This document shows positions 18,782-27,230 of a DNA stretch of 64,000 nucleotides, one piece after another. A program made the position numbers and the translations under genes. This DNA is from CAVQBP01 sp963723205 (GTDB lineage Bacteria > Bacteroidota > Ignavibacteria > Ignavibacteriales > Ignavibacteriaceae), in contig CAVRQC010000025.1 of assembly GCA_963723205.1 (NCBI GenBank), positions 62,001-126,000 of the forward strand. Reading direction: 5' to 3'. Each line of letters starts with the position of its first letter. The first letter of the stretch is position 1. The notes under the pieces were generated by a model, which was given only the letters and a program-made list of their open reading frames with translations, ran no database searches and was not told where the DNA came from.

Positions 18782-20992
18782 TCATTTCTTTTTGGTTTCT
18801 TCATCGATTCCTTTTTCCATTTCATCTTGTTTTGGATATCTTATTCTCCGGTGGTGCTGACCTACTAAAATACTAATAAAAGAATCCTTGATTTTAGTTA
18901 TATCACTGAAAGTTAAAGGAGATTCATCTAATTGCCTGTCATCTATTCTTTGTTTAATGATCTTATCTATTAAGTTTTCAACTTTAACAGGATCGGGTTC
19001 TTCAATCGCTCTAACTGCAGATTCACAACCATCTGCAAGCATAACGATTGCAGTTTCTTTTGAGTTAGGTTTTGGTCCCGGGTATTGATATTCTTTTACA
19101 TCAACTTTTTCTTCGCCGTAACGATCTTTAGCCTTTTCATAAAAAAAAGTCATTATATTAGTTCCATGATGCATTGGAATAAAGTCAACTATTTCTTTTG
19201 GAAGATTATTTTCTTTAGCAAGTTCAACACCTTCTTTAACATGTCGGCTAATAAGTTCAACACTTTCTTCCGGAGTAAGATTTTCATGAATATTTTGATT
19301 ATTAAGCTGATTCTCCACAAAATTTTTGGGTGTAATTGTTTTGCCGATGTCATGATAATATGCACCGACTCTTGCCAATAGCGGATTTGCCCCGATCCTT
19401 TCCGCAGCAGCTTCCGCAAGAGTTCCCATTGTCATTGAATGGTTGAAAGTTCCCGGTGCTATCCTCGCAAGATCTCTTAAAAGAGGCCTGTCAAAATTGG
19501 ATAATTCAAGCAGCGTAAGATCTGTAGTTATTTTGAAAAATCTTTCAAAGAAAATTAATAAACCGTAGGTCAAAACCGGACTTATTAATGAATTGGAACC
19601 GGCAAATGCAAATTCTACCAGGAGGTTTTCAAATGAAGCAAAACGTTCAAATCCGAATGCTGTAACAGATACAAAATATCCCAACAAAATAAATGAGAAA
19701 GATCTGAATATTTGTGAGCGGTTTTTTATATCTCTTACTGTATAAACAGCTAAACCACCGGCAAAAATATTCATTGCCGTAAATGAATACTCATTCCCTC
19801 TTAAAGCCCCCGCAATTAATGCAAGAATTATTGTAGAGTAAAAACCAACTCTCGAATCAAAAATAATTGTTATAAGCATTGAAGCGGCCGGTAAAACAAT
19901 TAAAAGCTGAAGCGGTGAAGGAGCTGTTATTTGATTTATTAAGTATGTAATAAATGAAATGAATATAAATATAATTGATATAAGAATTATTTTTTGGTTG
20001 TTGTAAAATATCTTTTTCCTGAAAAGAAATAGATAAATTGAAAAGAGAGAAATTAAAAAAGATATATGCAAAAATTTTCCCAGGAATTGAAGCAAATATC
20101 CTTCGTTTCCTATTTTTTCTCCTTTTGCCTGTTTATAGGAATCAATTTTTAATTTAGCTTCTTTGGTAATTCGATCATGCTTACCGATAATTCTTTCATT
20201 TTCAGTAACTATACCGGAATATTTGGAAACATTTTTTTCTGCCTGATCAATTTCTTCCTTCGTTAATTTCTGGCTGAAAATAATATTTGGTTCTATAAAA
20301 TGATTTGCATACTCTATTAATGCATTTTCAACATCAGAAGAAAAATTCCAATTCTCAATTTCTTCTTTTACCTCTTTTTTAGCATTGGTAAGATCCAAAA
20401 ATTTACGAACAGCTTCTATCCTGTCAACATTCCCTACCCTGACAGCGATACTATCTTTAGGAATTTCGCTTATACTTTCATTATGAATACCAGTTTTGTA
20501 AACATCACTTATTGTAGTTTCCACAATTGAAAATAACCTTTTAATACTCTGATTTTGTTTGGCAAGCATATTTCTTTCCTGCCGCCTTAGATTCTTAAAA
20601 GTATTAAAAGAAGAAGCAGTTAAAAAAGTAGGATTTATATTTTGATTTGCATCTGATTTTAAACTGCTGTCAACCATCTTTAAAAGATAAGTATCATAAT
20701 TTTTCAATGAATCAAATATGCTTTTTACGTTTTCTTCATTTTTCACAAAAACAGGGTAAACACTAGCTGCGGCAGCTTTCAATTCGGCTTTATAAACTTC
20801 CGGATCTTTATAAACAGGAAAGCTAAAAGGAGCAATTAAATCATCATTCATCCAAATTGAACCAATGGAAACTTCCGATTCAATAGATTCACCTTTAGGA
20901 AACATTAGAACAATTAAAATAATTGTTACTAAAGCAATAATAACCTTTATTTTATTGCTGTTAAGTAATTTATTTCCTTCCGGCTCAGGCAT
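18782..20992 (-). CDS. 7TM-HD family phosphohydrolase (PgpH-like, probable c-di-AMP phosphodiesterase)
   Basis: A 736-residue membrane protein. It has an N-terminal transmembrane helix (about 12-28), a large extracytoplasmic 7TMR-HDED domain with coiled-coil-like segments (about 45-300), a cluster of seven hydrophobic helices (about 305-490), and a cytoplasmic HD domain. The metal-binding HD pair is His547-Asp548 in YYHDIGK, preceded by FNHSMTMGTLAEAAAERI and followed by HHGTNIM. In Listeria, PgpH of this architecture hydrolyses cyclic di-AMP; that function is inferred here. The gene begins 3 bp after the HAD phosphatase gene, so they are cotranscribed. Confidence 0.87.
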   Translation of the reverse strand: MPEPEGNKLLNSNKIKVIIALVTIILIVLMFPKGESIESEVSIGSIWMNDDLIAPFSFPVYKDPEVYKAELKAAAASVYPVFVKNEENVKSIFDSLKNYDTYLLKMVDSSLKSDANQNINPTFLTASSFNTFKNLRRQERNMLAKQNQSIKRLFSIVETTISDVYKTGIHNESISEIPKDSIAVRVGNVDRIEAVRKFLDLTNAKKEVKEEIENWNFSSDVENALIEYANHFIEPNIIFSQKLTKEEIDQAEKNVSKYSGIVTENERIIGKHDRITKEAKLKIDSYKQAKGEKIGNEGYLLQFLGKFLHISFLISLFSIYLFLFRKKIFYNNQKIILISIIFIFISFITYLINQITAPSPLQLLIVLPAASMLITIIFDSRVGFYSTIILALIAGALRGNEYSFTAMNIFAGGLAVYTVRDIKNRSQIFRSFSFILLGYFVSVTAFGFERFASFENLLVEFAFAGSNSLISPVLTYGLLIFFERFFKITTDLTLLELSNFDRPLLRDLARIAPGTFNHSMTMGTLAEAAAERIGANPLLARVGAYYHDIGKTITPKNFVENQLNNQNIHENLTPEESVELISRHVKEGVELAKENNLPKEIVDFIPMHHGTNIMTFFYEKAKDRYGEEKVDVKEYQYPGPKPNSKETAIVMLADGCESAVRAIEEPDPVKVENLIDKIIKQRIDDRQLDESPLTFSDITKIKDSFISILVGQHHRRIRYPKQDEMEKGIDEETKKK

Positions 20993-20995
20993 CAG

Positions 20996-21838
20996 TTAAC
21001 CTCTTTTTGCTTTTAAAAGCTTTTCAAGAAACTCGGCGGTACCGTCTTCATTATTGTTCCTCTCGGTAATTAAATCTGCCATTCTTTTTATCTCCGGGAC
21101 TGCATTTGCTAAAGCAACCTTATATGCTTTGGTTTTGAATAAACTAATATCATTATACCAATCACCTACAACTGCTGCTTCATTTGGTTTTAATTTTAAG
21201 TATTTCAGTAGTCTTAATACCCCGCCGCCTTTTGATGCATTTTTCTTTCTGATTTCAATATAATAAATGTTATCATGACGATGTGATTTAAAATATGAGG
21301 ATTTAAGACCAAACGAATATGGAAAAGACATTCTTTCCCAAATGTATTTCATAAAATTTTTATTATCACCGGCAATTGATATTTCTAAAGTCTTGTCAAA
21401 ATAGTCATCATAGGAATCTACCTGCTCATATCTAGCTCCAAATTTTTCCATCAGCTGAGTAATAATATAGTTTTCTTCAGTATAATAAATTGCATCTGCA
21501 TGACATAATGCGATATTCAATGTATACTTTTTAACAAAATCCAAAGCTTTCTTTACATGTTTTTTTTGCACAAATGATTCAAATAAAGTATTCCCTTCAG
21601 GATAACTTTTTATCAAAGAACCATCAAGTGAAACCAAAGGAACTTTAAGATCAAGATCTTCAGCCATGTAAGTTATTGCAGAATGCAGTCTTCCTGTAGC
21701 AAACGTAAAACGGACATCGTATTCTTTTAATTTTCTAATGAGTGTCCTGGTATCTTCTCCAATGGTTCCGTTATCTGCTAATAAAGTACCGTCTAAATCA
21801 AAAACTACTATTTTTATTTTTTTAAGAACATCAGTCAT
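20996..21838 (-). CDS. HAD-superfamily Cof-type phosphatase
   Basis: A 280-residue haloacid dehalogenase-type hydrolase of the Cof/IIB group. Motif I is VVFDLDGTLL with Asp14 (nucleophile) and Asp16. Motif II is TFATGRLHS. The Lys is in NASKGGGVLRLLKYL, and motif IV is VVGDWYNDISLF. The cap domain lies in the middle as expected. Substrates of such enzymes are sugar phosphates, nucleotides or cofactors and cannot be predicted. It is the first gene of a pair with the 7TM-HD protein. Confidence 0.87.
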   Translation of the reverse strand: MTDVLKKIKIVVFDLDGTLLADNGTIGEDTRTLIRKLKEYDVRFTFATGRLHSAITYMAEDLDLKVPLVSLDGSLIKSYPEGNTLFESFVQKKHVKKALDFVKKYTLNIALCHADAIYYTEENYIITQLMEKFGARYEQVDSYDDYFDKTLEISIAGDNKNFMKYIWERMSFPYSFGLKSSYFKSHRHDNIYYIEIRKKNASKGGGVLRLLKYLKLKPNEAAVVGDWYNDISLFKTKAYKVALANAVPEIKRMADLITERNNNEDGTAEFLEKLLKAKRG

Positions 21839-21950
21839 AGAACTTGCATTTACCTTATTATATCTAAATAGAGAATAATATAATATGATCTAAAATACAG
21901 TCAAATTTTGAGTTTACAAATTTTTGAGCGGAAAAAATTACACCTGGAAT

Positions 21951-22931
21951 TCAATTCTCAAATATTTTCTGTAATTTTCTGTAGTTATGGGTAAATCCCA
22001 ATGCAAGCATCAATTTAACACGAGCTTTCTGACCATTCAAATATTCGGCAAAAATGACTCCCATTTTATGAAGATGTTTACCCGCACCGGGATAACTATA
22101 AATATCCAATGTTTCACCTGCAGGGCACCTGGAAACAAGGACAACCGGGATTCCCTTTTCAACTGCATACTTAATCCCTTTAAAGGCATTTGGAGGAACA
22201 TTTCCAACTCCGAGAGCTTCAACTACAATTCCTTCAGTTCCGCTATTTGCAGAATATTTAAAGAATTTTTCATCCATTCCTGCATATACTGTCAGCATAT
22301 CAACATTAGACACAATTTTATCCGTCTTTAATGTCTCAAGTTTTCTTGGTAACCGATTTAGAATTACTTTTCCGTTTTGTACAAATCCCAGAGCACCAAA
22401 ATCCAAACTGTGAAAACTATCGATTTCCTCAGTGTAAGTTTTTGTAACTTCGCTTGCAGCATTTATTTCACCATCCAGACAGACAAGAACTCCAATGTTT
22501 CTGCAATTTTCACTTTTACAAATATGAATAGCATCCATTAAATTTCTCGGACCATCCCAATCAGGATCAGAACTATTTTTCATAGAACCTATAAGTATAA
22601 CTGGTATTTCGGTTTGAATGGTTAAATCTAATAGGTAAGCAGTCTCTTCAAGTGTATCAGTTCCATGAGTCACAATTACACCCGAATAATTATTCTTTGA
22701 AATTAGTTGCCGAATTTTTTTAGATAATGAAAACATTAATTCAGGAGTCATATGAGGACCAGGATATTTACCAAAATCATAACATGAAATATTTGCTAAT
22801 TTTTTTGCTTCAGGGATTTTTTCCATGAGTTCTTCACCCGAATATCTTGGAACAGCTCCACCTGTTTTTTTATCAATTTTCATTGAAAAAGTACCGCCGG
22901 TAAAAATAATTAGAATTTTTTCTTTTTTCAT
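21951..22931 (-). CDS. ansA: L-asparaginase (type I, cytoplasmic)
   Basis: A protein of about 326 residues with both asparaginase threonine motifs: FTGGTFSM with catalytic Thr14 near the N-terminus, and VTHGTDTLEETA with Thr91-Asp92. It hydrolyses L-asparagine to aspartate and ammonia. There is no signal peptide, so a cytoplasmic enzyme is likely. The frame stays open to an ATG at 22982, but the ATG at 22931 (MKKEKILIIF) has AGGGAA a few bases upstream and places the first motif at the usual distance from the N-terminus. It is probably a single-gene unit. Confidence 0.9.
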   Translation of the reverse strand: MKKEKILIIFTGGTFSMKIDKKTGGAVPRYSGEELMEKIPEAKKLANISCYDFGKYPGPHMTPELMFSLSKKIRQLISKNNYSGVIVTHGTDTLEETAYLLDLTIQTEIPVILIGSMKNSSDPDWDGPRNLMDAIHICKSENCRNIGVLVCLDGEINAASEVTKTYTEEIDSFHSLDFGALGFVQNGKVILNRLPRKLETLKTDKIVSNVDMLTVYAGMDEKFFKYSANSGTEGIVVEALGVGNVPPNAFKGIKYAVEKGIPVVLVSRCPAGETLDIYSYPGAGKHLHKMGVIFAEYLNGQKARVKLMLALGFTHNYRKLQKIFEN

Positions 22932-23024
22932 TAAATTCCCTAATAATTCATTTCTGTGATCATTTGCCTCTTTAAAAATCACTTCAATGATGACTGGCTC
23001 AATTTCATTTAAAAACTATTTGAC

Positions 23025-23053
23025 TTGAAGCATTTAAAATTAAGCTTTATTTT
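23025..23053 (+). promoter_or_regulatory. Candidate sigma-70 type promoter of the NFU gene
   Basis: TTGAAG (23025-23030) and TATTTT (23048-23053) are spaced by 17 bp and lie about 30 bp upstream of the gene start. The -10 box is imperfect. Confidence 0.35.
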
Positions 23054-23084
23054 TTAGTATTAAAATAAAGAAATGGAGAGCAAA

Positions 23085-23627
23085 ATGTTAATGGTTGAAG
23101 ATGTAGATTTAACCCCAAATCCACACGCCTTAAAGTTCATTTTAAATGAAAAGCTTCTGAACATTGAAACAAGACAATACTCAAACAAAGAAGAAGCAGA
23201 GAAAGATCTTTTTGCAAAAGGTATATTTGAAATTAATGGGGTAGTTTCGGTTTTTTATATGGGAAAGTTTGTAACCATCGAGAAATCTGAAGAGACTAAT
23301 TGGGGTCAAATCCAGAAACCGTTTATAAATTTCTTAAAATCATTTGATAGAAGTTTAATACCTGCAGAAAAAGAAGTCGAACCATTATATGAAGATGAAA
23401 ATGAATTGCTCAAAAAGATAAATGAAATTTTAGATCAAAGAGTTAGGCCGTATTTAGCAAGTGATGGAGGAGGTTTACAGGTTTTAGGAATTGATGGTTA
23501 TACAGTTAGAATCCGATACCAAGGCGCCTGCGGAAGTTGTCCAACCTCAATGTCTGGGACATTAGCTGCAATCGAAGGATTACTAAGAAGAGATATTAAT
23601 CCGCAACTTGAGGTTGAAGCCGCTTAG
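23085..23627 (+). CDS. NFU-type iron-sulfur cluster scaffold/carrier protein
   Basis: A protein of about 180 residues with an N-terminal NFU_N domain (DLTPNPHALKFIL, about residues 6-95) and a C-terminal NifU-like domain holding the cluster motif GACGSCP (Cys149 and Cys152). It carries or transfers [4Fe-4S] clusters to apoproteins. An in-frame ATG also occurs at 23073. I prefer 23085 because the GGAG at 23075-23078 then becomes a well-placed Shine-Dalgarno (6 bases) and the protein begins close to the family start. It is followed by a good terminator at 23657, so it is probably monocistronic. Confidence 0.9.
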   Translation: MLMVEDVDLTPNPHALKFILNEKLLNIETRQYSNKEEAEKDLFAKGIFEINGVVSVFYMGKFVTIEKSEETNWGQIQKPFINFLKSFDRSLIPAEKEVEPLYEDENELLKKINEILDQRVRPYLASDGGGLQVLGIDGYTVRIRYQGACGSCPTSMSGTLAAIEGLLRRDINPQLEVEAA

Positions 23628-23656
23628 ATTGTAGTTTTAAAATATATTTTGAAAAT

Positions 23657-23680
23657 GCCGGAATTTTTCCGGCTTTTTAT
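23657..23680 (+). terminator. Rho-independent terminator after the NFU gene
   Basis: A perfect 7-bp stem GCCGGAA / TTCCGGC (23657-23663 and 23667-23673) with a 3-base loop is followed by CTTTTTATTTT. It sits 30 bp after the stop codon. Confidence 0.85.
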
Positions 23681-23771
23681 TTTAATTGAAATTACTAAAA
23701 GCAAATATAAAATACTGTTCCTATTTAACAATTCTTTTTATAAATTAATTATTGAAACTTGAAGTAAAAAG

Positions 23772-24284
23772 ATGAAAAATAAAGAACGGCTATATTATGC
23801 GTGTTCCGAAATGGAGGGATTACATTTCAAAATATTTACTTCACACCAGGGAATCAGATCAATATTTATTAATAAAAGAGATGCACCGCTAAAATCTTTT
23901 GATGCTATTAAACTTCATCCCGATGATCCTTATCTATACAACATTTTTCAGCAGTTAGGGCAATATTTTAATGGTGATAGAAAAGAGTTTAAAGTGCCGC
24001 TTGATATAGTAGGAAGCGACTTTCAAAAGAATGTCTGGAAAGAACTTCAAAAAATACCATATGGTAAAACTGTAAGCTATAAAAAAATAGCTGAAAAAGT
24101 CGGGGGGACAACATACGTACGCGCAGTTGGAAGAGCAAACAGTCAAAATCCAGTGCCAATAGTAATTCCATGTCACAGGGTAATTAATACTAATGGTAAA
24201 CTGGGAGGGTATTCTTTAGGACTAGGTTTAAAAGAAAAACTGCTTGAACTGGAAGGAAGTTTAAGCCTGGAATTGTTCGTGTAA
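23772..24284 (+). CDS. ogt: Methylated-DNA-[protein]-cysteine S-methyltransferase
   Basis: A 170-residue Ogt/MGMT protein with the active site PCHRV, Cys134 being the methyl acceptor. It is followed by GKLGGYSLGLGLKEKLLELE, and YGKTVSYKKIAEKVG is the DNA-binding helix-turn-helix region. The suicide enzyme removes alkyl groups from O6-methylguanine. It is complete in length. It is convergent with the KamA-like gene, and the gap between them is filled by a 13-bp hairpin (24285-24313). Confidence 0.93.
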   Translation: MKNKERLYYACSEMEGLHFKIFTSHQGIRSIFINKRDAPLKSFDAIKLHPDDPYLYNIFQQLGQYFNGDRKEFKVPLDIVGSDFQKNVWKELQKIPYGKTVSYKKIAEKVGGTTYVRAVGRANSQNPVPIVIPCHRVINTNGKLGGYSLGLGLKEKLLELEGSLSLELFV

Positions 24285-24313
24285 TGTAGCACAGGTTACT
24301 AATCTGTGCTACA
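24285..24313. repeat. Perfectly folded palindromic element (REP-like hairpin)
   Basis: TGTAGCACAGGTT pairs with AATCTGTGCTACA across a 3-base loop (ACT), a 13-bp stem with a single G:T wobble. It begins right after the ogt stop and lies between convergent genes. Neither side has a T-tract, so it is not a classic intrinsic terminator. The shape resembles REP/RAYT-associated palindromes, but no second copy was seen in the window. Confidence 0.7.
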
Positions 24314-24320
24314 AAAGAGG

Positions 24321-25709
24321 CTAAACCATTAAATCGAAATCAACCATTGAGCCTTGTTTGTCTTCTTCTTTTTGAAAATACATTTGTCCGCAACCGCACC
24401 TAATAAGTTCATTTAACTCATCCTGATAGAAAAATTTTTCTTCGCCAAAGGCAGGCTGCAAATCGCTAAGCCATGTAGCTTTAGGGTTATATTTAGCGAA
24501 GAAAGGCTTTTTGCACCAATCCGGATTTCTTCCCTGAAGCATATTCAGAACAAAAACTTTTTGGCCATTAATTTCTGAAATTCCTTCAATTGCAACTTTC
24601 CCTGGTAAAGCTGACATTGAAGGACCTCTAACAGTTCTTGCCATACCGGAAACTTGTTTAAATGCTTCGTTAAATATTTGAAAAGCTTTTACCAACGGGA
24701 TTTCAAAGTGTTCTTTTGCACCGGTATTTCTTTCTACAAAAAAGTAATACGGTATACACCCCAGCTTCACCTGGTCTCTCCACATTCTGGCCCAAACATC
24801 CGGATCATCATTAACATGTTTAATAAGAGGAGATTGCGTTCTGATTTGTGCACCGGTATTCCGGATTCTTCTAATAGCTTCTTTTGCTACATCAGTTGAT
24901 AATTCGATCCAATGATTATAATGCCCCATAATTGCCAGGTGTTTCCCGGAACTAACAACTTTTTCGAATAATCTCAATATTCCATCCGAATCTTTATCAG
25001 TAACAAACCTGTACGGCCAATATGCAACCGATTTAGTTCCGATCCTTATTGTGCGGATATGATCAAATTCAGGTTGAAGCAATGGCTCAATATATTCTTT
25101 TAAATTATTCAAATTCATTATCATAGGATCACCGCCTGTAATAAGAATATCGGTTAATTCTTTATGATTTTTTATGTATTCCTGAAATCTTTTTGATTCA
25201 TCAGTAGCAAACCGTAATTCATTCATTCCGACAAATTGAGCCCATCTGAAACAGAATGTACAATAAGCATGACAAGTTTGTCCGCTGGATGGAAAGATAA
25301 GACAAGTCTCCCTGTATTTATGCTGAACACCGGGAACAGGTTCATCATACATTGATGGAACATTTAAAGTCATTTGACCTGCCGGATGAGGATTTAACTC
25401 AAGCCTTATTTCTTCAGCAGTTTCTTTAATTTCATATGTTGATGAATTTTTCCTTAATACATCTGCCATCCAATCAAACTGTTCCTTTGACAGCATATCT
25501 CTTTGAATAAAGGTAAGTTGGAACATCGGATCATCGGGTATATTATTCCAATCAATTAATTCTTCAACAACATAATTATTGGAACGAAAAGGCAGAACAT
25601 TGGAAACAACTTTAATTGCAAATCTTTCTTCTTTTGAAAGCATTTGAAGCTGGGGGATGCGGTCAATGTCCTTTAATCCATAAAATTTCATTTTTTTGGG
25701 GTTAATCAT
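24321..25709 (-). CDS. KamA-family radical SAM protein (lysine 2,3-aminomutase-like)
   Basis: A protein of about 462 residues. The cluster motif CHAYCTFC (Cys146, Cys150, Cys153 from the chosen start) and ILITGGDPM (SAM binding) place it in the KamA group of radical SAM enzymes. The later RTQSPLIKHVNDDP matches the aminomutase barrel. The canonical PLP-lysine motif PGGGGK of lysine 2,3-aminomutase is not present; the closest match is SALPGKVAIEG (Lys371). The substrate is therefore uncertain and it may be a divergent aminomutase. I chose the ATG at 25709 because AGGAGG lies 9 bases upstream; the in-frame ATG at 25718 would overlap that Shine-Dalgarno. Confidence 0.82.
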   Translation of the reverse strand: MINPKKMKFYGLKDIDRIPQLQMLSKEERFAIKVVSNVLPFRSNNYVVEELIDWNNIPDDPMFQLTFIQRDMLSKEQFDWMADVLRKNSSTYEIKETAEEIRLELNPHPAGQMTLNVPSMYDEPVPGVQHKYRETCLIFPSSGQTCHAYCTFCFRWAQFVGMNELRFATDESKRFQEYIKNHKELTDILITGGDPMIMNLNNLKEYIEPLLQPEFDHIRTIRIGTKSVAYWPYRFVTDKDSDGILRLFEKVVSSGKHLAIMGHYNHWIELSTDVAKEAIRRIRNTGAQIRTQSPLIKHVNDDPDVWARMWRDQVKLGCIPYYFFVERNTGAKEHFEIPLVKAFQIFNEAFKQVSGMARTVRGPSMSALPGKVAIEGISEINGQKVFVLNMLQGRNPDWCKKPFFAKYNPKATWLSDLQPAFGEEKFFYQDELNELIRCGCGQMYFQKEEDKQGSMVDFDLMV

Positions 25710-25900
25710 CTTTAACATCCTCCTTTAATAGTGAATAGATATCGGTAAAAATTAGCTTATAATCTTTTTTTCGAGTGCTTTTCAGAAAAGCTTAAGAAAA
25801 TAGTGTCCTGGAATGTCCCAAGCATCAGGATATTTTGCAATTTAATAAAATATTTTAATTAATCAAGAGAAAAAAGGAAGAGATAAAAATGAAAGAGAAA

Positions 25901-25926
25901 TAAAAAAAGCGGAATTAAACCGCTTT
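25901..25926 (-). terminator. Rho-independent terminator of the 54-residue protein gene
   Basis: AAAGCGG (25906-25912) and CCGCTTT (25920-25926) form a 7-bp stem with a 7-base loop. On the minus strand the stem is followed by a run of T (bases 25902-25908 are A on the plus strand). It lies 2 bp after the stop codon of the small gene. Confidence 0.8.
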
Positions 25927-25928
25927 AA

Positions 25929-26093
25929 TTATTTAATTGTAGTTACTTTACTAATATCATCCAGACGTACAAAGCGTTCGTTAAATTTATAACTGCCTTT
26001 TGATGTTTTGATAGTTTTAATCAATTTAACATTTACGCCTTCAGCTTTTTTCTTTGCTTTTGATTTATCAGCAAATGATTGTTGTTTAGCCAT
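25929..26093 (-). CDS. Small basic protein of 54 residues, unknown function
   Basis: A short, Lys-rich ORF beginning MAKQQSFADKSKAKKKAEG and ending DDISKVTTIK. I do not recognise the family. Its reality is supported by an AGGAG Shine-Dalgarno 6 bases before the ATG, a TATATTTG promoter-like box about 23 bp upstream, and a strong terminator immediately after the stop. The basic N-terminus and a C-terminal strand-like part (GSYKFNERFVRLDDI) recall small nucleic-acid or ribosome-associated proteins found in Bacteroidota (for example DUF4295-type), but the similarity is only general. It is transcribed alone on the minus strand. Confidence 0.72.
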   Translation of the reverse strand: MAKQQSFADKSKAKKKAEGVNVKLIKTIKTSKGSYKFNERFVRLDDISKVTTIK

Positions 26094-26115
26094 AATTGCT
26101 CCTTTCTTAGGGATG

Positions 26116-26123
26116 CAAATATA
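26116..26123 (-). promoter_or_regulatory. Candidate Bacteroidota-type -7 box of the 54-residue protein gene
   Basis: Read on the minus strand the bases are TATATTTG, matching TAnnTTTG, and lie 23 bp upstream of the ATG. No clear -33 TTG at the expected distance was found, so the call is tentative. Confidence 0.4.
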
Positions 26124-26205
26124 AAGATAACTTCGGAAAATAAAAAGATATCAAATATTCAATATTTTGTAAAACGTGAGAATGATTTAAATTTTTCTTA
26201 AGCTA

Positions 26206-26613
26206 TTACTTTAAAAAACCGTATTTTTTTAAATGAATATATGCCATGTAACCAACGGCAGCCGTTTGAGCCATTCCCAGGATATACCTGACCGAATTAA
26301 ACTTTGAATCTTCCCGGTATTTGATATTTAAAGGAGTTAACATAAATGATTTTGTTACACCGGGCATTGCTTCTCTCATATAAGATTGAGAAACAGCAAA
26401 TGAAGTCCATAATCTCATTGTTTTGGAATTATTATTTACTGGAATATAATTAATGTTATTTTGGATATTACTTAATGAAAAATAAAGGTCAAAATCATTT
26501 AGCAAATTTAGTTGAGTATTAAAGGTTTGCTTAAAACTAAGTGAATCTGCATTATTTTCCTGGGAAAAAACAGATGCTGGCAATAGAAATATAAGCATTA
26601 TAATATATATCAT
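26206..26613 (-). CDS. Hypothetical exported protein
   Basis: A 135-residue protein with an N-terminal signal peptide (MIYIIMLIFLLPASVFSQ). The mature part is short and has no motif I recognise. The end MAQTAAVGYMAYIHLKKYG is moderately hydrophobic and may be a membrane-associated helix. Gene boundaries are plausible, but the product is unknown. It is divergent from trxA and stands alone. Confidence 0.55.
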   Translation of the reverse strand: MIYIIMLIFLLPASVFSQENNADSLSFKQTFNTQLNLLNDFDLYFSLSNIQNNINYIPVNNNSKTMRLWTSFAVSQSYMREAMPGVTKSFMLTPLNIKYREDSKFNSVRYILGMAQTAAVGYMAYIHLKKYGFLK

Positions 26614-26780
26614 TTCACTAAGTTTTAGTTTATAATATTAAATATAAACAGGTTTATTTGTATATGCTATATATTTTTATTATTCTGAATCCTTTTGTTT
26701 TTCATTTCATCAAATTGCAGTAAGTTTTAAAAATAAATAAAGTTTCATAAATTATAGAACAAAGGACAAAAGGAGACAAA

Positions 26781-27143
26781 ATGGCTGAACATTTAAATAA
26801 AGCAACATTTTTAGAGAAAATTTTTGATTATGAGAAGAATAAGGAATGGAAATACCAGGGAAATATTCCTGCAGTAATTGATTTTTGGGCTCCATGGTGC
26901 GGTCCCTGTAGAATGGTCGGACCGGTAATTGAAGAACTTTCTGAAGAATATAAAGGACAGGTTAATTTTTACAAGATAAATACTGATGAAGAGCAGGAAC
27001 TTGCCGGTGCATTTGGAATCAGAAGTATTCCTTCTTTATTATTTATTCCTGTAGAAGGACAACCTAAAATGGCAGTCGGCGCTGTTCCAAAAGAAAACCT
27101 TAAAAAAACAATCCAGGAAGAGCTGTTAATATCCGCAGCATAA
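26781..27143 (+). CDS. trxA: Thioredoxin
   Basis: A 120-residue thioredoxin-fold protein with the active site FWAPWCGPC (Cys40, Cys43), the cis-proline loop IRSIPSLLF and an Asp in AVIDFW, all standard for TrxA. It reduces protein disulfides in the cytoplasm; no signal peptide is seen. AGGAG lies about 6 bases before the ATG. It has about 15 extra N-terminal residues compared with E. coli TrxA, which is common in this group. Confidence 0.93.
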   Translation: MAEHLNKATFLEKIFDYEKNKEWKYQGNIPAVIDFWAPWCGPCRMVGPVIEELSEEYKGQVNFYKINTDEEQELAGAFGIRSIPSLLFIPVEGQPKMAVGAVPKENLKKTIQEELLISAA

Positions 27144-27151
27144 TTTTACCT

Positions 27152-27209
27152 TGTTCAAGTTCAAGACTAAGTCCTTTGCCATTTGAACTTTCTATCTTGG
27201 ACTTGAACA
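27152..27209. repeat. Inverted repeat between convergent trxA and EamA genes
   Basis: TGTTCAAGT (27152-27160) is inverted at 27201-27209 (ACTTGAACA), and a nested alternative AAGTTCAA / TTGAACTT (27157-27164, 27183-27190) is possible. There is no T-tract. It may act as a bidirectional transcript end, but evidence is limited to symmetry. Confidence 0.35.
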
Positions 27210-27230
27210 TACCTTTTATCTTAATTTCCA

